Of a stretch of 64,000 bases of DNA, positions 46,439-54,684 are shown one piece after another. Below the pieces are notes generated by a model. It did no database searches. It was not told where the DNA came from and worked only from the letters and a program-made list of their open reading frames with translations. The stretch comes from Devosia sp. GTDB lineage: Bacteria; Pseudomonadota; Alphaproteobacteria; Rhizobiales; Devosiaceae. Both the position numbers and the translations under genes were made by a program. Within the stretch, counting starts at the first letter, position 1. Every line of letters begins with the position of its first letter. The stretch lies in contig NZ_JAFKHE010000017.1 in the NCBI RefSeq assembly GCF_017307495.1, positions 146,427 through 210,426 on the forward strand, read 5' to 3'.

Positions 46439-48034
46439 CTAGTTCTTGGTCAGGTGGGTGAAAACGTAACCCGACCAGTTGGGGTAGAAGCCCTGCTTGT
46501 TGGGCGTCATGGCATCGCCGCCGAGCTTGTCGGAAACGACGTTCATGGTGACCGGATGGGTCAGCGGCACGATCAAGCCCTGGTCGATCATGACCTGTTC
46601 CGCCTGCTCGTAGAGCTTCACGCGCTCATCCCAGCTGGGCGCCTTGTCGGCCTCGGCAACCAGCCTGTCGTACTCGGCGATATGGTAGCTGTGACGGCCG
46701 CCATTGTAGAAGATGCCGTAGAAGTTCGACGGGTCGAGATAGTCGTACTCGTAGGGCGCCAGGTACAGGTTGTTCTTGTGCTGGAGCATGCCCTCCATCC
46801 AGTCCTTGCCCGGCATCACCTTGATATTCATGGTGATTCCCAGGATGTCCTTGAACTGCTGCTGCAGGTACTGGGCCATCGGGGGCAGGATGGCGCCATT
46901 GTAGCCGCCTTCCTCACGGAACCAGATCTCGACGGTCGGAAAGCCCTTGCCGTCCGGATAGCCGGCCTTGGCCATGTAGTCCTTGGCCTTCTGCGGATCG
47001 AACACTGCCTCGGCCGCGATCTTCTCGCTGTACCCAGGGAAGCCGGGCGGCAGGATCGAGTGGGCCGGGATGGCGATGTCCCTGAGCACCGTCGAGGTCA
47101 ACTCGTCACGGTTGACGGCGTAGTAGAACGCCCTGCGCACGTCGACATTGTCGAACGGCGCCTTCTCCAGGTCGTAGGCGATGTAGGCGGTCGCGAACAC
47201 CGGGTTGGTGTGGATCTGGTCGGCGAAGCGCTGGCGCATTGACGCGACCTGCCCGGTATTCAGCGAGGTCATGTCGACGTCCCCGGCGAGGAAGGCGGGG
47301 ACACCCACTTCCGGCAGGCCGAGCGAGGAGTCCATTACGACTTCGTCGATCTGCGGAATCCACGGCCCCTTGTAGGTCGGGTTCTTCTCGAGCGTAACGG
47401 TGTTGTTCGACTTCACCCAGTCCTTGACCACCCAGGGGCCCGACGAAACGATCGTGTCGACGTTGGTCGACCACTCATCGCCATACTTGTCGAACTGGTG
47501 CTTGGGCACCGGGTACCAGAGCGAGACGACGCTCGGCAGGTACGGCTTGGGCGCGTTCGTGGTGACCTCGAGCGTCTTGTCATCGACCGCCTTGAGGCCA
47601 AGCGTGGAGACATCGGCCTTGCCGGCCGTCACGTCATCCCAGTTCTTGATGCCGCCGGCGAAGCCCCAGTACCAGGCGAAATCGTACCCCGTCGTGGCAG
47701 CATGCTGCAGCGCGAACACGAAGTCTTCGGCGGTCAATGGCTCGCCATCACTCCAGGTCAGTTCGGGGCGAATCTTGAAAGTCCAGGTGAGGCCGTCGGC
47801 CGACTGCGACCAGCTCTCCGCCGCGATCGGCGTGAGGTTGAAGTCCTTGTCGAAGGCAGTGAGGCCGATCTGGATCATGTCCGAGCCGGCGGCGCGGGCG
47901 TAGACCGTCTTCATGTAGTCCATGTAGGTGCCCGTAGTAGACTGACCGGGCACGGTCACAGTCTGCGCAAGTCCGGGCGAACTCACGCTGGCGGCCAGCG
48001 CCAAGGCGCCGACCCATTTCAGTAGTCTATGCAT
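46439..48034 (-). CDS. peptide ABC transporter substrate-binding protein, copy 2
   Basis: A 531-aa family 5 binding protein with a Sec signal (MHRLLKWVGALALAASVSSPGLAQ). Family parts include LTPIAAESWSQSADGLTWTFKI, FALQHAATTGYDFAWYWGFAGG, WYPVPKHQFDKYGDEW and AFYYAVNRDELTS. It is a clear paralogue of the gene immediately upstream: long stretches such as LDPSNFYG, GGYNGAILPPMAQYLQ and MPGKDWMEGML are shared. GGAGGAAAA precedes the ATG. It probably hands ligand to the same permeases as its twin. Confidence 0.93.
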   Translation of the reverse strand: MHRLLKWVGALALAASVSSPGLAQTVTVPGQSTTGTYMDYMKTVYARAAGSDMIQIGLTAFDKDFNLTPIAAESWSQSADGLTWTFKIRPELTWSDGEPLTAEDFVFALQHAATTGYDFAWYWGFAGGIKNWDDVTAGKADVSTLGLKAVDDKTLEVTTNAPKPYLPSVVSLWYPVPKHQFDKYGDEWSTNVDTIVSSGPWVVKDWVKSNNTVTLEKNPTYKGPWIPQIDEVVMDSSLGLPEVGVPAFLAGDVDMTSLNTGQVASMRQRFADQIHTNPVFATAYIAYDLEKAPFDNVDVRRAFYYAVNRDELTSTVLRDIAIPAHSILPPGFPGYSEKIAAEAVFDPQKAKDYMAKAGYPDGKGFPTVEIWFREEGGYNGAILPPMAQYLQQQFKDILGITMNIKVMPGKDWMEGMLQHKNNLYLAPYEYDYLDPSNFYGIFYNGGRHSYHIAEYDRLVAEADKAPSWDERVKLYEQAEQVMIDQGLIVPLTHPVTMNVVSDKLGGDAMTPNKQGFYPNWSGYVFTHLTKN

Positions 48035-48374
48035 ATATTTTCCTCCTGATTATCGCGTCGAAAAGCGATGTCGTTTCGGGCAACGTCCCGATGTGATAGC
48101 TCGTGCCAAGAAAGTGCGATTTCCCCTGCGCTCCCGTTGTTCGGGATGTTGATTGTCCAGTCCGCCGCGCACCTTCCTATTATTTCCGACAATTCTCTCC
48201 TGCGTTAGCAAGACGAAAGCTGGGGGCCGTCTTCGACACGTCTCCCCGGATTCGGGGCATTTGCTGCTGCCGGACACGATCCGGCCAACCCACGAGGAGG
48301 CTGGTGCGCATCGCGCCAGTCGCCGCGAGGGTTGGGAGTGGTTCCCCGCCGAGAGGGCGGGGAACCGATGCGGA
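48035..48374. other. gap between the two binding-protein genes
   Basis: No gene fits this 340-nt gap. It carries a strong hairpin next to the stop of the upstream binding-protein gene and, at about 48186-48196, a weak TCCGACAATTC match to the operator-like sequence upstream of 49985. It may hold a second promoter for the downstream genes, but I see no convincing promoter hexamers. Confidence 0.45.
48340..48366 (-). terminator. strong hairpin downstream of binding-protein gene
   Basis: GGTTCCCCGCC (48340-48350) and GGCGGGGAACC (48356-48366) form a perfect 11-bp stem with a 5-nt loop, starting 9 nt after the stop codon at 48375. There is no T-run, so it may stabilise the transcript or only partly end transcription. 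Confidence 0.7.
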
Positions 48375-49985
48375 CTACTGCTTCACGGTGATGTGCGAGT
48401 AGAGGAAGTTGCCGATACGATCGAGCGGGGTGAAGCCCTTGGAGTTGGGCGACACGCCTGGGCCGCTGATGTTGTCGCTGACAGCAGCCATGATGATCGG
48501 ATGCACCAGCGGCACGATCAGGCCCTGGTCGATCATGACCTGCTCGGCCTGCTCGTAGAGGGCCACACGGTCTTCCCACTTGGGCGCCTTGTCGGCTTCG
48601 GCGACGAGCTTGTCGTACTCGGCCACATGGTAGCTGTGACGCCCACCATTGTAGAACAGGCCGTAGAAGTTGGACGGGTCGAGATAGTCGTACTCGTAGG
48701 GCGCAAGATAGAGGTTGTTCTTGCGGGCGAGCATGCCTTCCATCCAGTCCTTACCCGGCATGACCTTGATGTTCATGGTAATGCCAAGGATGTCCTTGAA
48801 CTGGGCCTGCAGGTACTGGGCCATCGGGGGCAGGATGGCGCCGTTGTAGCCACCTTCCTCACGGAACCAGACTTCAACCGTGGGGAAGCCCTTGCCGTCC
48901 GGGTAGCCGGCCTTGGCCATGAAGTCCTTGGCCTTCTGCGGATCGAACACCGCCTCGGAGGCGATCTTCTCGCTGTACCCAGGATAGCCGGGCGCCAGGA
49001 TCGAGTGCGCCGGGATGGCGATGTCCTTGAGCACGGTCTGGGTCAGTTCGTCACGATTGACGGCGTAATAGAGGGCGCGCCGGACGTCGACATTGTCGAA
49101 CGGCGCCTTCTCCAGGTCGAACGCCAGATAGGATGTGGCAAAGACCGTGTTGGTGCGGATCGAGTCCGGGAAGCGCTGCTTGACCACCGGGATCTGGCCG
49201 GCGTTCAGCCACGTGAAGGCCAGGTCACCGGCGAGGAATGCAGGCATGCCCACTTCCGGCGAACCAACGGACGGATCGATGGTCAGTTCATCGACTTCCG
49301 CCGGCCAGGGGCCGGTGTAGTCCGGATTCTTGGTCAGAACGGCCGAGTTGTTCGACTTTTCCCAGGACTTGAGCAGGAAGGGGCCGGACGACAGGACGTT
49401 GGCGACATTGGTCGACCAGTCGTCACCGAACTTGTCGAACTGGTGCTTGGGTACCGGGTACCACAGCGAAACCACGCCGGGCAGATAGGGCTTGGGCGCG
49501 TTGGTCGTGATGGTCAGGGTCTTGTCGTCGGGGGCACCGACGCCGAGGGTCGAGACGTCGGCCTTGCCGCTCGTCACCTCGTCCCAGTTCTTGATGCCGC
49601 CGGCAAAGCCCCAGTACCAGGCGAAGTCGTAGCCGGACGTCGCTGCATGCTGCAGGGCAAACGCAAAGTCGCTTGCCGTGAGCGGCACGCCGTCGCTCCA
49701 CTTGAGGCCATCGCGCAGGTGGAAGGTCCAGGTGAGCCCGTCAGCCGACTGTTCCCAGCTTTCCGCCGCGAGCGGCGTCAACTGGTACTCGTTGTCAAAG
49801 CTGGTCAGCGGGACTTGCAGAAGCTCGGCACCCGAGGCTCGTGCATAGACGGTCTTCATGTAGTCCATGTAGGTGCCGGTGGTCGAACCACCCGGTACCG
49901 TCAGTTTAGACTCGGCGAGCGCTGGAACTGCGGTCAATCCCGCAGCCAGCGCAACCGCGCCGACGAATTTCAGCAACGCGTTCAT
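48375..49985 (-). CDS. peptide ABC transporter substrate-binding protein, copy 1
   Basis: A 536-aa family 5 binding protein with a Sec signal (MNALLKFVGAVALAAGLTAVPALA). It is the first gene of the second transport operon. It is strongly similar to the next gene: both start TGTYMDYMKTVYARA after the signal and share FALQHAAT-GYDFAWYWGFAGGIKNWD-type blocks; the ligand-pocket half (residues about 230-290) is the most divergent. AGGAGGGAG precedes ATG 49985; the extension to 50123 is upstream leader. A palindromic site lies about 175 nt upstream. Confidence 0.93.
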   Translation of the reverse strand: MNALLKFVGAVALAAGLTAVPALAESKLTVPGGSTTGTYMDYMKTVYARASGAELLQVPLTSFDNEYQLTPLAAESWEQSADGLTWTFHLRDGLKWSDGVPLTASDFAFALQHAATSGYDFAWYWGFAGGIKNWDEVTSGKADVSTLGVGAPDDKTLTITTNAPKPYLPGVVSLWYPVPKHQFDKFGDDWSTNVANVLSSGPFLLKSWEKSNNSAVLTKNPDYTGPWPAEVDELTIDPSVGSPEVGMPAFLAGDLAFTWLNAGQIPVVKQRFPDSIRTNTVFATSYLAFDLEKAPFDNVDVRRALYYAVNRDELTQTVLKDIAIPAHSILAPGYPGYSEKIASEAVFDPQKAKDFMAKAGYPDGKGFPTVEVWFREEGGYNGAILPPMAQYLQAQFKDILGITMNIKVMPGKDWMEGMLARKNNLYLAPYEYDYLDPSNFYGLFYNGGRHSYHVAEYDKLVAEADKAPKWEDRVALYEQAEQVMIDQGLIVPLVHPIIMAAVSDNISGPGVSPNSKGFTPLDRIGNFLYSHITVKQ

Positions 49986-50156
49986 ATGCTCCCTCCTTGA
50001 TGCAGAGCCGGTTTGCCTTGGCGTCCCCTCTTGCCGCTCGGAACCAACGCATGAAGAAGGTTCCTTGCGGGGCAGAAAGCGGCGGCCGGACTCGAGACGC
50101 CCGAGCCCGGAAGCCGATTTCAAGCAGCGTCATCCCTCGAAGAAACGCTGCTATAT

Positions 50157-50172
50157 GACATATGTCTGACAA
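50157..50172. promoter_or_regulatory. candidate FadR/GntR operator upstream of the second transport operon
   Basis: GACATATGTCTGACAA contains a perfect GACATATGTC palindrome overlapped by ATGTCTGACAA, which differs by one base from the FadR-type consensus TNGTNNNACNA. It lies about 175 nt upstream of the first binding-protein gene, whose operon encodes an FCD-type GntR regulator. Confidence 0.45.
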
Positions 50173-50262
50173 CTCCGATTTGGCTTGGCAAGACGTTTTC
50201 GCGGGTTGCTCGGCAAAGACTGCTGCATCCCGCCGGGTGTGGGACAAACAGGCTCGGTTGGC

Positions 50263-52626
50263 TCATCGGCGACCACCGAACAGGCTCCGCGCGGCGGTTG
50301 CGATGGCCTCGGCGTCGATACCGAAGTGGCGGTAGAGATCGCTGACCGTGCCGGTCTGGCCGAAGTGCTCCACGCCGAGCGTTATGGCGCGGTGGCCACG
50401 GACGCTGCCGAGCCAGCCGAGCGTCGCCGGATGGCCGTCGATGACTGTGACGAGGGCGGCGGTATCGGGGGCGGCAGCCAGGAGAGTCTCGACATGGCAG
50501 GTCGCATCGGCCGCGCCGTGCAGACGGGCTCGCTGGGCGCCGTGCCAGCCGGCATTGAGGCGATCGGCCGAGGTCACAGCCAGCACCGCGACATTGCGGC
50601 GGTCGCCACCGACCATACCGGCGGCAGCGACAGCCTCGCTGGCGACAACGCCCTGGTAGGCGAGGATCGCTTCGCAGTTCGGGGTGGGTGGCACGAGCCA
50701 GTAGGCGCCGCGGATGATGTCATCGGCGAGGGCGGGCGTGACGGGACGAGGCGGCTGATCGATGACGCGGGTGGAGAGCCTCAGGTAGACCGAACCGCCC
50801 GAGACATCGCGGGGCCAGGCGGCAAGGTCGGCGCGATCGCTGCCGTCGCGCTGCATGTAGTCGAAGCCCCAGTCCATGATGACGGCGAGCTCGTCGGCGA
50901 AAGCGGGCTCGAAGGCGGCGAGTCCGTCCTGGGCCATGCCGATCAAGGGCGTGCCGATCGACTGATGCGCGCCCCCTTCGCCGGCCAGCGAGACTCCCGA
51001 GGGCGTGGCGACGAGGAGGAAGCGGGCATCTTGGTAGCAGGCGTAGTTCAGCGCATCGAGTCCGCGGGCGATGAACGGGTCGTAGAGGGTGCCGATCGGG
51101 AGCAGGCGTTCGCCGAACAGCGAGTGGCTGAGCCCTGCCGCGCCGAGCAGCAGGAACAGGTTCATTTCGGCGATGCCCAGCTCGATGTGCTGCCCCTCCG
51201 GGGTGAACTGCCACTTCTGCGCGCTCGGGATGCGCTCTTTCTGAAAGATATCCGGCATCTCGCGGCCGAACAGGTGGCGACGGTTGACCCAGGTACCGAG
51301 ATTGGTCGAGACGGTAACGTCGGGCGAGGTGGTGACGATGCGGCGCGCCAATTCGCTGTCGGTCTTGGCGAGTGCGTCGAGGATCTTGCCGAAGGCAGTC
51401 TGGGTCGAGGTCGGGGCGGAGCCGACATATTGCGGGCCAATGGCGGGCACTGCCGGCGAAGCCAGGCGACGCGGCTGAGCGGTGTTGAATGGCACGGCGG
51501 CCAGGAAGGCCTCGAGTTCTTCGCGGGAGTGGCCAAGGCCCTCGAAGCGGTCCCATTCATGACCTTCGCGAATCTTGAGCGATGTTCTGAGGCTGGTGAT
51601 CTGTGCCGCCGTCATCTGGCCGGCGTGGTTGTCCTTGTGGCCGGCGAGCGGGGTGCCCCAGCCCTTGACCGTGTAGGCAATGAACACGGTCGGCCGGTCG
51701 TCGGTGATCGCCTCGAACTGCTCGAGCAGGCTCTCGACGCAGTGGCCGCCGAGGTTGGCCATCAGCTCGGCCAGCTCGGCGTCGGTGCGGCGCTCGAGCA
51801 GCGCGGTGACCGGGCCCTGGTCCCCGATCTCATCGGTGAGCCGCTCGCGCCACGCCGCACCGCCGCGGAACATCAGGGCCGAGTAGATCGCATTGGGGCA
51901 GGCGTCGATCCACTGCCGGAGTTTTTCGCCGCCTGGCTCGGCGAAGGCGCGGCGCTGCTTGGCGCCGTACTTGAGCGTGACGACGTTCCACTCGAACGCG
52001 GTGAAGATCGCCTCGATGCGCTCGTACAGGCCCTCGCGGACGACGCCGTCGAGGCTCTGGCGGTTGTAGTCGATGATCCACCAGCAATTGCGCAGGTTGT
52101 GCTTCCACCCCTCGAGCAGGCACTCGTAGACGTTGCCCTCGTCGAGTTCGGCGTCGCCGACAAGCGCAATCATCCGGCCTTCAGGGCGCTTGCTCGCCCA
52201 GGGCTTGGCGCGCACGTAGTCCTGGACCATCGAGGCGAAGGCAGTGAAGGCGACGCCGAGGCCGACCGAGCCGGTGGAGAAGTCGACGTCGTCGCTGTCC
52301 TTGGTCCGGGAGGGATAGGACTGCGCGCCGTGATAGCCGCGGAACGCCTCGAGCTTGTCGAGTGTCTGCTTGCCGAACAGGTACTGGATGGCGTGGAAGA
52401 CGGGGCCGGCATGCGGCTTGACGGCGACGCGGTCCTCGGGTCGAAGGACGCCAAAATAGAGTGCGGCCAGGATCTGCGCCATGGAGGCCGAGGAGGCTTG
52501 GTGGCCACCGACCTTGACCCCGTCAGGGTTCGCGCGGATGTGGTTGGCGTGGTGAATCATCCAGCTCGCCAGCCAGAGCGACTTGGTCGCCAGCGCCTCG
52601 ATCGCCGCTATCCGGTCCGTCGCCAT
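50263..52626 (-). CDS. AceE-like homodimeric E1 / transketolase-family enzyme
   Basis: A 787-aa thiamine-diphosphate enzyme resembling the homodimeric pyruvate dehydrogenase E1 (AceE) and annotated transketolase in relatives. The ThDP-Mg motif is GDAELDEGN (157-165) through NRQSLDG (188-194). N-terminal GGHQASSASMAQILAALYFG and GSVGLGVAFTAFASM are typical, and the pyrimidine domain has IELGIAEMNLFLLLGAAGLS. No E2 or E3 gene is adjacent, so its acceptor is unclear. It is divergent from an Lrp-type gene that probably controls it. A FadR-like site lies just upstream of its start. Confidence 0.88.
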   Translation of the reverse strand: MATDRIAAIEALATKSLWLASWMIHHANHIRANPDGVKVGGHQASSASMAQILAALYFGVLRPEDRVAVKPHAGPVFHAIQYLFGKQTLDKLEAFRGYHGAQSYPSRTKDSDDVDFSTGSVGLGVAFTAFASMVQDYVRAKPWASKRPEGRMIALVGDAELDEGNVYECLLEGWKHNLRNCWWIIDYNRQSLDGVVREGLYERIEAIFTAFEWNVVTLKYGAKQRRAFAEPGGEKLRQWIDACPNAIYSALMFRGGAAWRERLTDEIGDQGPVTALLERRTDAELAELMANLGGHCVESLLEQFEAITDDRPTVFIAYTVKGWGTPLAGHKDNHAGQMTAAQITSLRTSLKIREGHEWDRFEGLGHSREELEAFLAAVPFNTAQPRRLASPAVPAIGPQYVGSAPTSTQTAFGKILDALAKTDSELARRIVTTSPDVTVSTNLGTWVNRRHLFGREMPDIFQKERIPSAQKWQFTPEGQHIELGIAEMNLFLLLGAAGLSHSLFGERLLPIGTLYDPFIARGLDALNYACYQDARFLLVATPSGVSLAGEGGAHQSIGTPLIGMAQDGLAAFEPAFADELAVIMDWGFDYMQRDGSDRADLAAWPRDVSGGSVYLRLSTRVIDQPPRPVTPALADDIIRGAYWLVPPTPNCEAILAYQGVVASEAVAAAGMVGGDRRNVAVLAVTSADRLNAGWHGAQRARLHGAADATCHVETLLAAAPDTAALVTVIDGHPATLGWLGSVRGHRAITLGVEHFGQTGTVSDLYRHFGIDAEAIATAARSLFGGRR

Positions 52627-52647
52627 TTCCCCTCCGCGTGGCGCCAG

Positions 52648-52658
52648 TTGTCTGACAT
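52648..52658. promoter_or_regulatory. FadR/GntR-like operator in front of the AceE-like gene
   Basis: TTGTCTGACAT shares the 9-bp core TGTCTGACA with the site at 50162-50172 and lies 22 nt upstream of the 52626 start codon. It may also be read by the adjacent Lrp-type protein, so the regulator is uncertain. Confidence 0.4.
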
Positions 52659-52705
52659 TTAGACTGCGCTAGCCTTGGCGGCGTTTCCTGCCTATTGTGC
52701 CGGTA

Positions 52706-52734
52706 TTGACATCATCCTGCGCAATTTTCCCTAT
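52706..52734 (+). promoter_or_regulatory. probable promoter of the Lrp-type gene
   Basis: TTGACA (52706-52711), a 17-nt spacer and CCCTAT (52729-52734) stand 16 nt before the ATG at 52750. The -35 is perfect and the -10 is only partial. Confidence 0.5.
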
Positions 52735-52749
52735 GGTTTGGCCTGAGGA

Positions 52750-53226
52750 ATGACGGTTTCTGCCAAGACGGACCTGAGCCAAGTAGACCGGCGGATTCTG
52801 CGTGCCTTGCAGGAGGATGGCCGCATGACCATCCAGGCGCTGGCCGATCGGGTTGGCCTGTCGGCCTCACCATGCCTGCGCAGGATACGCCAGATGGAGC
52901 AGGCCGGGATCATCTCCGGCTACAGCGCCGTGGTGGAGCAGCGCTCGGTCGGCCTGCCGGTGTCGGTGTTCATCTCGATCAAGCTGGAACGGCAGCGCGC
53001 CGAGGAACTCGATCGCTTCGGCGAAGCCATCGCGGGCTGGCCCGAGGTGATGGAGTGCTACCTGATGACGGGGCAGTTCGACTTCCTGTTGCGCGTGGTG
53101 TGCGCGGACCTTGCTGCCTACGAGCAGTTCCTGCGCCAGAAACTTACGCAGGTGGCCGGGGTTAGTTCGATCGAATCCAGCTTCTCGCTGGGACAGGTGA
53201 AATTCTCGCGGGTCCTGCCCATCTGA
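52750..53226 (+). CDS. Lrp/AsnC family transcriptional regulator
   Basis: A 158-aa regulator with N-terminal HTH (LSQVDRRILRALQEDGRMTIQALADRVGLSASPCLRRIRQME split over residues 9-50) and a C-terminal RAM effector domain (VSVFISIKLE, ECYLMTGQFDFLLRVVC, GVSSIESSFSLGQVKF). Lrp-type proteins usually sense an amino acid. It is divergent from the AceE-like gene (123 nt apart), the usual layout for a local activator, and 60 nt upstream of the DadA-like gene on the same strand. Confidence 0.94.
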   Translation: MTVSAKTDLSQVDRRILRALQEDGRMTIQALADRVGLSASPCLRRIRQMEQAGIISGYSAVVEQRSVGLPVSVFISIKLERQRAEELDRFGEAIAGWPEVMECYLMTGQFDFLLRVVCADLAAYEQFLRQKLTQVAGVSSIESSFSLGQVKFSRVLPI

Positions 53227-53286
53227 CGCAGCGACGGCCCCGTCGTCGCCCGCTAAGCTATAGTCACGAAAACGGATTCTCCTCTC

Positions 53287-54540
53287 ATGCAGGCAGACAG
53301 CATCGTTCTTGGCGCGGGCATCGTGGGCGTGTCGGTTGCGCTGCACCTGCAGATGCGTGGGCGAAACACGGTTCTGGTCGACCGGCGCGGCGCCGGGGAG
53401 GAGACGTCCTACGGCAATGCCGGGCTGATCCAGCGCGAGGGCGTGCTGCCGCATTCGTTTCCGCAAGGGCTCGGCGCCCTGTTCCGCTACGGCCTGAGCA
53501 ACCGGACGGACATGCACTACCATCTGGCGGCGCTGCCGCGGATCGCGCCGTTCCTGGCGCAGTACTGGTGGCATTCGCGGCCGGACAGCTACCGCCGGAT
53601 CGTTACGGCCTACGCGCCGCTGATCGCGGCCGCGGTCAGCGAGCATGCGCCGCTGATCGAGCGGGCAGGGGCGGACGACCTCATCGAGCGGAAGGGGTGG
53701 TACCTGCTCTATCGGAACGCGAAGGATCGCGACGAGGCCTTTGCCGAGGCCGAATGGCTGCAGCGGGATTTCGGCGTTGGGCACGAGAAGGTCGAGAATG
53801 CGGCGATGCGCGCGAGGGAGCCGGGGCTCGGGATCGACCTCGCGGGAGCGCTGCACTGGACCGATCCGTGGAGCATCCGCGATCCGGGCGGGCTGGTGAA
53901 GCGGTATCTCAAGCTGTTCGAATCTCTAGGCGGGACCTTCGTCAATGCCGATGCGATGCGCCTGACGGCGCGAGCTTCGGGGGCCGGATGGCGGTTGCCG
54001 GTCGCCGATGGAGTCGTGGAAGCCAGGGATGTGGTGATCGCGCTCGGGCCGTGGGCCGGTGACCTTACGGAGCAGCTGGGATATCGGCTGCCGCTAGGGG
54101 TGAAGCGGGGCTACCACATGCACTATGGGCAGCCGGCGGCACGGCCATTGAGCAACTGGATCCTCGATGCAGAGTACGGCTACCTGCTGACGCCGATGGT
54201 GAAGGGGATCAGGCTGACCAGCGGGGCCGAGTTTGCGCTGCGCGATGCGCCCTCGACCCCGGTGCAGGTCGATCGCGACGAGGTCTTCGCCAGGGAGCTG
54301 TTTCCTGGCCTTGGCGGCCGCGTCGAGGCCGAGCCGTGGCGCGGGGCGCGGCCCGCGACGCCGGACATGATGCCCATCATCGGCCCGGCGCCGCGTCACA
54401 AGGACCTGTGGTTCGCCTTCGGACACGCGCATCACGGCATGACGCTCGGGCCGGCCACCGGACGGCTGATCGCAGAGATGATGAGCGGAGAAACGCCCTT
54501 CATCGATCCCGGGGCATTCTCGGCGACGCGATTCCTCTAG
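53287..54540 (+). CDS. FAD-dependent D-amino acid dehydrogenase-like oxidoreductase
   Basis: A 417-aa DAO-family flavoprotein. The FAD-binding motif ADSIVLGAGIVGVSVALHLQ is at the N-terminus (GxGxxG at residues 9-14), SYGNAGLIQ near residue 41 is typical of DadA, and the C-terminal FAD site is PDMMPIIGPAPRHKDLWFAFGHAHHGMTLGP (split around residue 360-390). It probably deaminates a D-amino acid or related amine and passes electrons to quinones. Substrate is not determined; proline or hydroxyproline-type enzymes look similar. Likely controlled by the Lrp-type gene just upstream. Confidence 0.85.
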   Translation: MQADSIVLGAGIVGVSVALHLQMRGRNTVLVDRRGAGEETSYGNAGLIQREGVLPHSFPQGLGALFRYGLSNRTDMHYHLAALPRIAPFLAQYWWHSRPDSYRRIVTAYAPLIAAAVSEHAPLIERAGADDLIERKGWYLLYRNAKDRDEAFAEAEWLQRDFGVGHEKVENAAMRAREPGLGIDLAGALHWTDPWSIRDPGGLVKRYLKLFESLGGTFVNADAMRLTARASGAGWRLPVADGVVEARDVVIALGPWAGDLTEQLGYRLPLGVKRGYHMHYGQPAARPLSNWILDAEYGYLLTPMVKGIRLTSGAEFALRDAPSTPVQVDRDEVFARELFPGLGGRVEAEPWRGARPATPDMMPIIGPAPRHKDLWFAFGHAHHGMTLGPATGRLIAEMMSGETPFIDPGAFSATRFL

Positions 54541-54684
54541 TCGCAGCATTTTGCCGCTCGACCAGGGCTTGAAGGCGGCAACGGAAGCGCTATTTTAGCT
54601 GCGCGGTTACCGGGCCCCTCTGACGGCGGCGACAATGCCCCGTGATGTCGGAACTGCTCCAATGTTCACATGGAGAGGTCCGGC

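Noticed and set aside
50185..52662. 825-aa open frame on the plus strand
   Set aside because: It lies opposite the AceE-like gene and reads as a G+C-rich shadow with no family motifs.
54541..54684. Possible manganese (yybP-ykoY) riboswitch before the TerC/Alx gene
   Set aside because: Such leaders are known upstream of alx-type genes, but I could not find the conserved loops.
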